Below are positions 1-7,008 of a stretch of 17,490 nucleotides of DNA, in pieces. Position numbers and translations under genes: made by a program. The notes below the pieces were generated by a model. It was not told the origin of the DNA and ran no database searches. It saw nothing but the letters and a program-made list of their open reading frames with translations. Source of the DNA: Ilumatobacteraceae bacterium (GTDB lineage Bacteria > Actinomycetota > Acidimicrobiia > Acidimicrobiales > Ilumatobacteraceae); the NCBI GenBank assembly GCA_007117775.1, contig SKFX01000224.1, positions 1-17,490 of the forward strand. Reading direction: 5' to 3'. How positions within the stretch are numbered: the first letter of the stretch is position 1; each line of letters opens with the position of its first letter.

Positions 1-2
1 AC

Positions 3-38
3 CACGACATCAACCACGACATCAACCACGACATCGAC
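3..38 (+). repeat. 12-base in-frame tandem repeat encoding (His-Asp-Ile-Asn)n
   Basis: The unit cacgacatcaac occurs twice perfectly (3-14, 15-26) and once with one change (27-38, gac in place of aac). It is cut by the window edge, so the copy number is unknown. It lies in frame with the protease gene and encodes HDIN-HDIN-HDID. Because the unit is a multiple of three, copy-number change would alter protein length without a frameshift. Confidence 0.9.
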
Positions 39-2192
39 CAGGACCATGACCTCAACACTGGCTCTGACGGGCTCAGCCCCGTCGAGGTCGAAGAACTCCT
101 CGACGACTTGCTCTCGGATCCCCTCCATGACGGCCCCGAGGAGTCCGCCGAACTCGTGGCGATGGTCAGCGATGAGCAGGGTCGTCCACGAACCATCACC
201 ATCGACCCCGACGTGCTCAACCCCGCTGACACCGGCGGCTCCGTCGAACAACTCGTCGGAGAGGACACGATCCTGTCGATCGAATGGGATGAGACCTGGG
301 AACTCTTCGACGATCCCGATCGCCACCGCCAGTGGGCCCTCAACGCCGTTTCCTTCGAGTCGGTATGGGCCCAGAGCACCGGCGCAGGCACCACCGTCGC
401 CGTCATCGACAGCGGTATTGCTCCCCACCCAGACCTCGCTGGTCGGATCGTCGGCGGATACGACTTCATCGCTGCCACCGCCCTGACGCCGTCGACGACG
501 CGCGACCTGTCAGGCCATGGAACCCACGTGGCCGGGATCATCGCCGCCACGGCACGCAATGGGATCGGGATCCATGGGGCTGCGCCGGGGGTCTCGCTGA
601 TGCCATTGCGCGTCGTCTCGCAGGATCGATCGGCGAAATGGTCAGATATCGCAGCGGCGATCCGCTTCGCCACCGATCACGGTGCATCGGTGATCAACCT
701 CTCGCTCGGCGGCCCGAACCAATCCGAGACGGTGCGCGCCGCGCTCGATGATGCTGCTGCACGCGGTGTGGTGATCGTGGCGGCAGCCGGCAACGGCGGC
801 TCGGACCCCACACCGATCTACCCAGCCGCTTTCGCCAGCACGATCGGCGTGGGCGCGGTCGATCAGAACCTGGCCCGTGCTTCGTTCTCCACGAGCGGTT
901 CATGGGTTGAGGTGGTCGCACCTGGGGCGTCGGTGCTGTCGACCTCAGCTCATGGTGGCCTCGAGCTCCGCAGCGGCACCTCGATGGCTGCACCACATGT
1001 GTCTGCGCTCGCTGCGATCCTGAACAGCGCCGGCTCGAACGCACGCGGACCACAGATCCGCTCGGCGATCACCCGAGGAGCGATCGACCTTGCAGCACCC
1101 GGCTGGGACCCACACACCGGCCACGGCATCATCGACCCCGCCCGGTCGCTCTCGTGGCTGAACGTCACGACTCAGATCCCCAACCCGGCGACGAGCGCAC
1201 TGCGAGTGCTCGACACCCGCAGTTCGCAGCCGTTGGTTGCCAACAGCACCCTGCGCATACCGGTCAGCTCAACCCGCACCTCCAACGGCACGGTGGTGCT
1301 GAACGTCACCGCCGTGCACCCGAGTGCGGCCGGTTTCGTGACGGTCTGGGATTGCTCGGGTCCACCGGTGACCTCGAATCTGAATTTCGCGGCTGATGAC
1401 ACCCGCGCCAACCTCGTGATCACCGGAACCGACGCAGACGGTTCGGTCTGCGTCAAGACCAGCGCGTCGACTGATGTCGTGGTCGACGTGGTCAACACCG
1501 ACGGATTCGGTGAAGACTTCCTCCCCATCACGCCGACGCGTGTCCTCGACACCCGCCTGACAAGTCGTGTCGGAGCCGACACCTCGGTCGCTGTGGATCT
1601 CTCTTCGTATCTCCCAGGTGGCGATCGGGCGGTCGTGGCGAACGTGACCTCGGTCCATCCTGCGTCGGCCGGCTACCTGTCGGTGTTCCCATGCGGTGCC
1701 CAACCAACGACCTCAACGCTCAACTTCGCAGCTGACCAGACCACGGCAGCGACGACCATCGTGGGCACCGCATCGTCGCGGATCTGTGTCCACACCTCAG
1801 CCACCGCCGACATCCTGGTCGACATCACCGGGTCATTTAGCACGAGGACCATCGCCCATTCGCCCGTGCGTGCTCTCGACACCCGCAACTCCGGCATCAT
1901 CGCCGCAGGCGAGCGCATCGAGGTCCCGATCTCATCATCCACCGGGCTCGGTCTCACCGAAGCGATCACTGCGACCGTCACCGCGGTCGAGCCGATGGCC
2001 GCGGGGTTCGTCACCGTCTGGGACTGCGGGGCTGAACCCGAGACCTCCAATCTGAATTTCGCGGCGTTCGCAACGGTTGCCAATGCCGTCATCAGCAGGG
2101 TGTCAGCTGATCAGCGACTCTGTCTGCGGCCGTCGACGGCGACGCACCTACTCGTGGACCTGACCGCGAGGTCGGCGCCGGCTGGGGGCTGA
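3..2192 (+). CDS. Secreted S8 (subtilisin-like) serine protease with three C-terminal repeat modules, 5'-partial
   Basis: The reading frame is open to the left edge (first full codon at base 3), so the true start and any signal peptide lie upstream; the TTG at 108 is not a credible start. In order: an Asp/His/Asn-rich stretch of HDIN tetrapeptides, an acidic helix-like region, a propeptide-like segment, then the catalytic domain. The triad is visible: Asp in VIDSGI (408-410), His in GHGTHVAGI (525-527), oxyanion Asn in AAGN (792-794) and Ser in GTSMAAPHV (981-983). Three modules of about 100 residues follow (from 1203, 1539 and 1869). Each opens with R(V/A)LDTR, carries an LNFAA motif and a cysteine pair, and ends in a VDV/VDL-type strand. 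Such modules are familiar on exported Acidimicrobiia proteins and probably serve surface attachment or folding (inference). No sortase or membrane anchor follows them. The likely role is extracellular proteolysis. Confidence 0.93.
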   Translation, partial: HDINHDINHDIDQDHDLNTGSDGLSPVEVEELLDDLLSDPLHDGPEESAELVAMVSDEQGRPRTITIDPDVLNPADTGGSVEQLVGEDTILSIEWDETWELFDDPDRHRQWALNAVSFESVWAQSTGAGTTVAVIDSGIAPHPDLAGRIVGGYDFIAATALTPSTTRDLSGHGTHVAGIIAATARNGIGIHGAAPGVSLMPLRVVSQDRSAKWSDIAAAIRFATDHGASVINLSLGGPNQSETVRAALDDAAARGVVIVAAAGNGGSDPTPIYPAAFASTIGVGAVDQNLARASFSTSGSWVEVVAPGASVLSTSAHGGLELRSGTSMAAPHVSALAAILNSAGSNARGPQIRSAITRGAIDLAAPGWDPHTGHGIIDPARSLSWLNVTTQIPNPATSALRVLDTRSSQPLVANSTLRIPVSSTRTSNGTVVLNVTAVHPSAAGFVTVWDCSGPPVTSNLNFAADDTRANLVITGTDADGSVCVKTSASTDVVVDVVNTDGFGEDFLPITPTRVLDTRLTSRVGADTSVAVDLSSYLPGGDRAVVANVTSVHPASAGYLSVFPCGAQPTTSTLNFAADQTTAATTIVGTASSRICVHTSATADILVDITGSFSTRTIAHSPVRALDTRNSGIIAAGERIEVPISSSTGLGLTEAITATVTAVEPMAAGFVTVWDCGAEPETSNLNFAAFATVANAVISRVSADQRLCLRPSTATHLLVDLTARSAPAGG
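1203..2171 (+). repeat. Three tandem protein modules in the C-terminal half of the S8 protease
   Basis: Module 1 spans about 1203-1499, module 2 1539-1838 and module 3 1869-2171, with a period near 111 codons. Shared landmarks in each are R(V/A)LDTR at the start, a VTAV/VTSV strand, (A)AGF/Y..V followed by Cys, SNLNFAA or STLNFAA, a second Cys about 31 residues after the first, and a final VDV/VDI/VDL strand. The conserved cysteine pair suggests one disulfide per module. The modules are diverged at DNA level, so this is old duplication rather than a recent slippage repeat. Confidence 0.85.
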
Positions 2193-2208
2193 GCGGTCGA
2201 TCGCGAAC

Positions 2209-2214
2209 TACTCT
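2209..2214 (+). promoter_or_regulatory. -10 box TACTCT of a leaderless promoter for the alpha/beta hydrolase
   Basis: TACTCT fits TANNNT and ends 9 bases before the ATG at 2224. No Shine-Dalgarno sequence is present between the preceding stop and this ATG. No convincing -35 box is seen. Confidence 0.45.
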
Positions 2215-2223
2215 GCCATCACA

Positions 2224-3066
2224 ATGACAACGCTCTGGGCTCCCTCGAGTGATGCGGTGGAGGTCGCAGTGCACGATCTCGGTGGCGATGGGCCGAAGCT
2301 GCTGCTCTCGCACGCCACTGGGTTCCACGGCCACTGCTATCTGCCCGTGGCCGACGCGTTGTCGACCAGAGCCCACAACTACTGCCTGGACTACCGAGGC
2401 CATGGACTGACTCGAGCGCCCGAGGACTGGCATGTTGATTGGGAGTCATACGGAGACGATGCTGTCGCCGCGGCGCGCCTCGTCGCTCCCGGGGGTGGAC
2501 TCATCGGATTCGGACATTCGATGGGCGGTGCGTGCCTGCTGATGGCAGCAGCACGGTATCCGAGCCTCTTCGAGGTGATCATCGCCTTCGAGCCGATCGT
2601 GTTCCCTCCGGTCGATCCGTCCGCCGATATCGCCGACAATCCGCTCGTCGCCGGGGCGCGACGTCGCCGCAGCGAGTTCGACTCCTTCGAGGACGCCATC
2701 GCGAACTACTCATCCAAACCACCGCTCAACACCTTGCACCCCGATGCGCTGCGCGCCTATGTCGAGCATGGGTTCGAACAGCGCCGGGACGGATCCATCA
2801 CCCTGCGATGCCGACCCGAACACGAGGCCCGCACCTTCGAGACCGGGGCTCAGCATCGCGTCTGGGAGCAACTCGCGCAGATTGAGACACCGGTGGTCAT
2901 CATCGCCGGACGAGACGCACCGCACACCCCGGCGGCCATCGCCGAGCCGATCGCCGCTGCGCTGCCCCGTGCCGAGTTCATCGTCATGGAGCACCTCGAT
3001 CATTTCGGTCCGATGAGCCACCCCGACGAGATCGCGGACGTCATCGCGCGATCCGCTGGACTGTGA
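2224..3066 (+). CDS. Alpha/beta hydrolase
   Basis: This 280-residue single-domain protein has the features of an alpha/beta hydrolase fold. They are an oxyanion-loop region HATGFHGHCY (30-39), the nucleophile elbow GHSMG with Ser99, a probable acid Asp231 after a late strand (VVIIAGRD), and the catalytic His in LDHFGPM (His260). It has no signal peptide and should be cytosolic. The substrate cannot be read from the sequence; the family includes esterases, haloalkane dehalogenase-like and ring-fission-product hydrolases. The ATG is chosen for its fit to a -10 box just upstream. The stop sits immediately before the RecB-type nuclease gene, but function does not obviously link the two. Confidence 0.88.
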   Translation: MTTLWAPSSDAVEVAVHDLGGDGPKLLLSHATGFHGHCYLPVADALSTRAHNYCLDYRGHGLTRAPEDWHVDWESYGDDAVAAARLVAPGGGLIGFGHSMGGACLLMAAARYPSLFEVIIAFEPIVFPPVDPSADIADNPLVAGARRRRSEFDSFEDAIANYSSKPPLNTLHPDALRAYVEHGFEQRRDGSITLRCRPEHEARTFETGAQHRVWEQLAQIETPVVIIAGRDAPHTPAAIAEPIAAALPRAEFIVMEHLDHFGPMSHPDEIADVIARSAGL

Positions 3067-3077
3067 CACCTCAGGTC

Positions 3078-3083
3078 TACGAT
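3078..3083 (+). promoter_or_regulatory. -10 box TACGAT of a leaderless promoter for the RecB-type nuclease
   Basis: TACGAT ends 6 bases before the ATG at 3090, the same element and spacing as at 5339-5344. It lies just past the stop of the preceding gene. If translation began at the upstream GTG (3063), the promoter would be read as the codons for QVYDR. Confidence 0.5.
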
Positions 3084-3089
3084 CGAATG

Positions 3090-3992
3090 ATGAGCACCGT
3101 GTCCGACCCTGTGAGCGGGCCCACGGGGCCGGTGTTCACCGCCCCCGTCAATCTGTCGCCATCTCGGGTTGCCTCCTTCACCTCATGCCCGCTGGCATTC
3201 CGGTTCTCCTCCATCGAACGTCTCCCCGAACCACCCAGCCTGCCTGCGACCCGCGGCTCGATGGTCCACCGCGCACTCGAGTTGTTCTTCTTGAACCCGC
3301 CGCCCGGGCGCACCCGCGATGCACTCGGTGCGGCCACGGACCAGATGTTCGATGAGTACCAGACCCATGACGATCTGGTGGGCCTCGACCTCGACGAACG
3401 CGCTCTGGAACAACTCCGACGGGACTGCACAGCCCTCGCAGACAACTACCTGGAGATGGAGGACCCTGCTTCAGTGAACGAGATCGGCCTCGAGATTCGC
3501 TTGGAAGCGACGATCGACGGGATCGGCCTGCGGGGGATCATCGACCGATTGGACCGCACCGCCGAGGGTGAATTGGTGGTCACCGACTACAAGACCGGGC
3601 GCTCGCCGGGACCCAACTACGAACGTGCCAGCCTGGCTGGTGTCAGCTTCTACGCGCTGTTGTGTGAGCAGGTCCTCGGCCAACGCCCAAGCGCGCTGCG
3701 GCTCATGTATCTCAAGTCCAAGCAGACCATCACCACCGAACCCACCGATCAGTCCCTGCGCTTTTTGATGACCCGCACCAAAGCGGTGTTCGATGCGATC
3801 GGTCGGGCCTGCAGTACCGGCGACTTCCGGGCGCGTCCGAGTGGCCTCTGCCGCAGTTGCGCCTTCCAGCGCTGGTGCCCCGAGTTCGGCGGTGACCCCG
3901 ATCACGCCTCGATCGAATTGCTCGGAGCCGACGGAACCGTGACGGCCACACCGGCGCCATCGACCGAGCCGATCACACCATCGACACCATGA
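3090..3992 (+). CDS. RecB-family PD-(D/E)XK nuclease with Fe-S cluster motif
   Basis: From the chosen ATG this is 300 residues. The N-terminus has LSPSRVASFTSCPLAFRF, the entry motif of RecB/AddB/Cas4-type nucleases, with Cys33. Downstream are an MVHR histidine (His60), GIIDRLD (Asp152) and VVTDYKTG, giving the catalytic D-x-K (Asp166, Lys168). The end carries CRSCAFQRWC (Cys254, Cys257, Cys263), which with Cys33 makes the four-cysteine set that binds a 4Fe-4S cluster in this family. It is a stand-alone nuclease with no helicase part, as is common in actinobacteria, and probably acts in DNA repair or recombination. The start could instead be GTG 3063, which overlaps the previous stop as GTGA, or ATG 3087. 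I prefer 3090 because of the TACGAT box. The tail after the last Cys is Pro/Thr-rich and looks disordered. Confidence 0.87.
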   Translation: MSTVSDPVSGPTGPVFTAPVNLSPSRVASFTSCPLAFRFSSIERLPEPPSLPATRGSMVHRALELFFLNPPPGRTRDALGAATDQMFDEYQTHDDLVGLDLDERALEQLRRDCTALADNYLEMEDPASVNEIGLEIRLEATIDGIGLRGIIDRLDRTAEGELVVTDYKTGRSPGPNYERASLAGVSFYALLCEQVLGQRPSALRLMYLKSKQTITTEPTDQSLRFLMTRTKAVFDAIGRACSTGDFRARPSGLCRSCAFQRWCPEFGGDPDHASIELLGADGTVTATPAPSTEPITPSTP

Positions 3993-4582
3993 CCCATCCC
4001 GCCGGCGGCGACGGTCTCGGGACCAGACCTGAGAGCACCTCGGGCCAGGATCGACTCGGCGGCACGGTCGCTGCGTTCGACCGAGCGGTTGAACAAGCAG
4101 CCGATCGCCTCCGTGGCCGGCCCGGACTCGACCGAGCGTTCACCGCCGCCAGCACCGCAGGCGATTTCAGCCTGCTCTGGCACAGCATCAACATCGTGCG
4201 CGGCCTGGTGCTGCGACGCCGGCCAGACCAAGTCGTCGCGCTCGCCGTCGCGATCGGTCTCGAGAGCCTCGTGGTGAACCAGGGCATCAAACGGTGGTTC
4301 AGGCGAGAACGCCCGACGATCGCAGGCGGCGCGTCGACACCGGTGCGACGCCCATCGACATCGGCGTTCCCCTCCGGACATGCGACCGCTGCAGTGTTCT
4401 CTGCGTTGATCCTGTCGCACTGGGACCGCCGGCTCGCACTGATGTGGTGGACGCTCGCAGCGATCGTTGCTGCCAGCCGGGTGCATGTCCGCATCCACCA
4501 CCCCTCCGATGTGGTCGGTGGTGCGGTGGTGGGCTGGATGCTCGGGCGCCTCGCGCTCATCCTGCTGCGCCGGCTCGACTAA
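3989..4582 (+). CDS. PAP2-family membrane phosphatase
   Basis: This 197-residue protein carries all three PAP2 signatures: KX6RP at Lys101-Pro109, PSGH at 128-131, and SRX5HX3D at Ser163-Arg164, His170, Asp174. His131 and His170 would be the general-acid and nucleophile histidines. Hydrophobic segments near 83-97, 132-143, 151-163 and 177-193 fit an integral membrane enzyme. Likely substrates are phosphatidate or polyprenyl (undecaprenyl) pyrophosphate; the sequence does not decide between them. The start ATG overlaps the nuclease stop as ATGA, so translation is probably coupled. The N-terminal 45 residues are polar and poorly conserved-looking. Confidence 0.9.
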   Translation: MTHPAGGDGLGTRPESTSGQDRLGGTVAAFDRAVEQAADRLRGRPGLDRAFTAASTAGDFSLLWHSINIVRGLVLRRRPDQVVALAVAIGLESLVVNQGIKRWFRRERPTIAGGASTPVRRPSTSAFPSGHATAAVFSALILSHWDRRLALMWWTLAAIVAASRVHVRIHHPSDVVGGAVVGWMLGRLALILLRRLD

Positions 4583-4621
4583 GGCGTGAGCGACGATCGC
4601 TCCGGTCGGTCCCATCCCAGA

Positions 4622-4644
4622 TCCCATGATCCCGGGGCATGGGA
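4622..4644. repeat. Inverted repeat between the PAP2 and DsbA-like genes
   Basis: The arms tcccatg (4622-4628) and catggga (4638-4644) are perfect complements around a 9-base loop. It lies 40 bases past the PAP2 stop and about 31 before the next ATG. No T-run follows, so it is either a weak terminator of the upstream operon or an operator for the next gene. The sequence does not settle which. Confidence 0.4.
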
Positions 4645-4675
4645 ATAACACGAGGACGATCCTGTTGCACTCGAT

Positions 4676-5278
4676 ATGGCTCGACACTTCGCTCTGACCT
4701 ACGACTATCGCTGCCCGTACGCACGCATCGCCAATGACCACGTCCTCACCGCCATCGCCACCAGCGGCGATGACTACGAGGTCCATTTCGTGCCATTCTC
4801 GCTGACCCAGGCGCATCTCGAGGTCGGCGAGACAACCGTCTGGGAGGCGCCCGCTCAGGATTCGGGCATCGAGGCGCTGCAAGCCTCGGTCGCGATCAGG
4901 GACCACCAACCCGATCGGTTCATCGCCGCCCACCGCGCGCTCTTCGAGTTCCGCCACGCCCACGCTGGCAATCTGCGGGATCGAGCAGCCCTCAACTCGG
5001 TACTCGGTGGTGTCGGAGTCGACACCGACGCGATCTGGAATATCGTGGACGGCGGTGAGGCACTCGCGACGATCGAGGCCGAACACACCGGTTACGCCCA
5101 CAGCCATGACGTCTGGGGGGTCCCGACGTTCATCTTCGGCGACGCTGCGGTCTTCGTTCGCCTCCTGGCGCCAGCGGAAGGCGACGCCGATATGGCCCGG
5201 ACCACCGTCGATCGGATCCTCGATCAGATGGAGTGGTCCCTGCTGAATGAGTTCAAGCACACCAGCGTTCCGCACTGA
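4676..5278 (+). CDS. DsbA-fold thioredoxin-like protein with a single-cysteine CPYA motif
   Basis: This 200-residue protein resembles DSBA-like thioredoxin-fold oxidoreductases. It has a first strand leading into YDYRCPYA (Cys13), a long helical insert, then the WGVPTF loop that gives the cis-proline (Pro150), and a final helix. Only one cysteine is present in the whole protein, so it cannot form the usual CXXC disulfide. It could act as a monothiol enzyme using mycothiol, like the FrnE, 2-hydroxychromene-2-carboxylate isomerase or glutathione-transferase-kappa relatives (inference). There is no signal peptide, so it is cytosolic. I found no clear Shine-Dalgarno or close -10 box for this ATG, but the thioredoxin fold begins almost at once, so the start is unlikely to be far off. 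Confidence 0.78.
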   Translation: MARHFALTYDYRCPYARIANDHVLTAIATSGDDYEVHFVPFSLTQAHLEVGETTVWEAPAQDSGIEALQASVAIRDHQPDRFIAAHRALFEFRHAHAGNLRDRAALNSVLGGVGVDTDAIWNIVDGGEALATIEAEHTGYAHSHDVWGVPTFIFGDAAVFVRLLAPAEGDADMARTTVDRILDQMEWSLLNEFKHTSVPH

Positions 5279-5338
5279 TCCGCATCGGAACCGACGCATC
5301 CGCGCATCATGGCGTTCGGGTCCGGTCATCGATCGGCC

Positions 5339-5344
5339 TACGAT
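5339..5344 (+). promoter_or_regulatory. -10 box TACGAT of a leaderless promoter for the WS/DGAT gene
   Basis: TACGAT ends exactly 6 bases before a GTG at 5351. This fixes the start of the acyltransferase downstream of the ATG at 5309, which would lie upstream of the transcript. Confidence 0.55.
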
Positions 5345-5350
5345 GACGCC

Positions 5351-6724
5351 GTGGGGAGTCTGCAGTTCGACACCAAGATGAGCGATGCCGAGGCGCTCAT
5401 GTGGCGCCTCGAGAAGGACCCACACCTATCATCGACATTCGCCAACATCATGTTGTTGGACCAGATGCCCGATATGGCACGACTTCGGCGCCGTCTCGAT
5501 ACGGCGACACGCACGATCGCCCGATTGCGCCAGCGAGTGAGGCCGGCCCCCGGAGGGTTCTCGCCACCGACCTGGGTCGAGGACCACGAGTTCGACATCG
5601 ACTATCACCTCCGCCATATCTCATTGCCCAAACCGTCATCGGTGCGCCATCTGCTCGACCTGGCCGCCCAGATCGTTGCCGACCCCTTCGATCGGAACCG
5701 GCCGCTCTGGCAATTCACCGTGGTGCAGGGCGTCGGCGGTCGAGCGGCGATCATCGAGAAGCTCCATCACACCATCGCCGATGGTGAGCGCGGTGTGGAG
5801 CTGTCACTGTCCTTTCTGGATTTCGAACGCGACGCCAACGAGCTGCCCGATCCCGCAATGACTCCCGATGCCGACCGGCCCGGTGAACCGAGCGCTCCCG
5901 GCCTGGTGCGCGATGCCCTCATCGGCGGCCTGCGGTTCCCACTCGGGATCCTTCGCCAGGTCTCCGCACTGGTGACCGACCCCGCACAGGTCCCCGCGAC
6001 GACCGCCGCGCTCGGCAAGACGGCGCGCGGCATCATGGCCCAACTGGCCGAGACCGAGAGCGCCCGCTCACCGCTGTGGACCCAACGTTCGATCCACCGA
6101 CGCCTCGAGGTCACCCGAGCACCGTTCCATGAGACCAAACGGGCTGCCAAGGCCCTCGGCGGCACTCTCAACACTGCGTTCCTGACCGCGGCGGCCGAGG
6201 CGGCATCGCGCTATCACGAAGCAATGGACACCCCGGTGGAGTATCTGCGAGCCTCGATGGCGATCAGCACCCGCACCGAGGAGTCGGGCGCGAACGCGTT
6301 CTCACTGGTCAGGATGCTCGTGCCCACCTCACCGATGCCGATCGCCGAGCGCTTCTGCGCCATCCAGGAGATCTCCGAGGCAGCCCGACTCCGCTCCGAG
6401 AGCGCCAGCCTTGAGACGGTGGCGACGCTCGCCGGCGGCCTACCGACCTCGGTGATCACGCGTCTGGCCCGCCAACAGGCCGAGACGGTCGACTTCGCAA
6501 CCTCCAACGTCCGAGGTTCGCCGGTGCCGGTCTACGTGGCTGGAGCCAAACTGCTCGAGAACTACCCTGTCGGCCCACTCGCCGGCGTCGCGTTCAACCT
6601 GACCCTGCTGTCGTACATGGGCAGCCTGGACACCTGCGCCAATATCGACACCGCCGCGGTCGCCGATCCGAAACTTCTCGCCCGCAGTCTGAAACAGTCC
6701 TTCGCTGCGCTCATCGCAACCTGA
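5351..6724 (+). CDS. Wax ester synthase/diacylglycerol acyltransferase (WS/DGAT family)
   Basis: This 457-residue protein belongs to the WS/DGAT (Tgs-type) family, which esterifies acyl-CoA to fatty alcohols or diacylglycerol for storage lipid. The catalytic HHxxxDG motif is intact as HHTIADG (His139-Gly145). The family N-terminus FDTKMSDAEALMWRLEKD starts at residue 6, and PFDRNRPLW before the active site and the C-terminal condensation-like half are complete. Length is normal for the family. I chose GTG 5351 because the conserved region begins here and a TACGAT box sits 6 bases upstream; ATG 5309 would add 14 residues translated from promoter DNA. It is likely cytosolic or peripheral at lipid droplets. 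No lipid-synthesis partner is adjacent, apart from the PAP2 phosphatase about 0.8 kb upstream, which could supply diacylglycerol (speculative). Confidence 0.9.
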   Translation: MGSLQFDTKMSDAEALMWRLEKDPHLSSTFANIMLLDQMPDMARLRRRLDTATRTIARLRQRVRPAPGGFSPPTWVEDHEFDIDYHLRHISLPKPSSVRHLLDLAAQIVADPFDRNRPLWQFTVVQGVGGRAAIIEKLHHTIADGERGVELSLSFLDFERDANELPDPAMTPDADRPGEPSAPGLVRDALIGGLRFPLGILRQVSALVTDPAQVPATTAALGKTARGIMAQLAETESARSPLWTQRSIHRRLEVTRAPFHETKRAAKALGGTLNTAFLTAAAEAASRYHEAMDTPVEYLRASMAISTRTEESGANAFSLVRMLVPTSPMPIAERFCAIQEISEAARLRSESASLETVATLAGGLPTSVITRLARQQAETVDFATSNVRGSPVPVYVAGAKLLENYPVGPLAGVAFNLTLLSYMGSLDTCANIDTAAVADPKLLARSLKQSFAALIAT

Positions 6725-6741
6725 TCCGCCAACGGGATCAG
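6721..6741. terminator. Hairpin at the WS/DGAT stop codon, between convergent genes
   Basis: Perfect 7-base arms ctgatcc (6721-6727) and ggatcag (6735-6741) surround a 7-base loop. The stop codon of the acyltransferase is inside the left arm. The minus-strand gene ends at 6765, so the hairpin could end transcription from both sides. There is no T-run, so this is not a textbook intrinsic terminator. Confidence 0.45.
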
Positions 6742-6764
6742 CCGACCACGAAGTTGGTCTGCGC

Positions 6765-6953
6765 TCAGTGCGTCAGCAGGGTGCGCACATCGAGGAGCAC
6801 ATCGGCCACCTCGGTCGCCGACATCAGTTCTCGCTGTGCGAGCTTGGCGAGAGCCTCGTCAATCACTGCCAGCGCCTCGTTGAGCACCGCGTCACGGTCG
6901 CGCAGCGCGGTCATCTGAGATGAGGGGACCTCGGAGAAGTGCTGATCTGTCAT
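6765..6953 (-). CDS. Small 62-residue helical protein of unknown function
   Basis: I do not recognise this family. The protein is acidic and probably all helical, with a stretch from about residue 19 of heptad-like Leu/Ala spacing (AVLNEALAVIDEALAKL), then ...ATEVADVLLDVRTLL. No cysteines, signal peptide or membrane segment are present. The reading frame is open up to 7010, but the ATG at 6953 is favoured because a TACGGT box ends 7 bases upstream, and the extra codons would run into the divergent promoter of the dehydrogenase. The helix content suggests a small partner-binding or dimerising protein (inference). It is transcribed away from the dehydrogenase and towards the WS/DGAT gene. Confidence 0.62.
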   Translation of the reverse strand: MTDQHFSEVPSSQMTALRDRDAVLNEALAVIDEALAKLAQRELMSATEVADVLLDVRTLLTH

Positions 6954-6960
6954 CGCCCTC

Positions 6961-6966
6961 ACCGTA
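6961..6966 (-). promoter_or_regulatory. -10 box TACGGT of a leaderless promoter for the 62-residue protein
   Basis: On the minus strand TACGGT ends 7 bases before the ATG at 6953. It is 28 bases from the divergent -10 box at 6995, so the two promoters share a very short intergenic region. Confidence 0.5.
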
Positions 6967-6994
6967 CAGCCCGTCGAGCGGTCGCGCGCGCACC

Positions 6995-7000
6995 TACGAT
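6995..7000 (+). promoter_or_regulatory. -10 box TACGAT of a leaderless promoter for the short-chain dehydrogenase
   Basis: TACGAT ends 8 bases before the ATG at 7009. No Shine-Dalgarno sequence is present. A GC-rich run (gcgcgcgcac) precedes it, and no -35 consensus is evident. Confidence 0.5.
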
Positions 7001-7008
7001 GGATTTCC

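Noticed and set aside
3..38. Start of a CRISPR array
   Set aside because: The 12-base units are contiguous with no spacers and lie in frame within a protease gene.
5309..5350. ATG 5309 as the start of the WS/DGAT gene
   Set aside because: The added codons include the TACGAT promoter box, and the family's conserved N-terminus begins just after GTG 5351.
3902..5425. 507-codon open frame on the minus strand across the PAP2 and DsbA-like genes
   Set aside because: It runs antisense to two genes with complete family motifs, and its product is a low-complexity Arg/Gly/Asp/His mixture with no recognisable domain. Long antisense frames are expected in GC-rich DNA.
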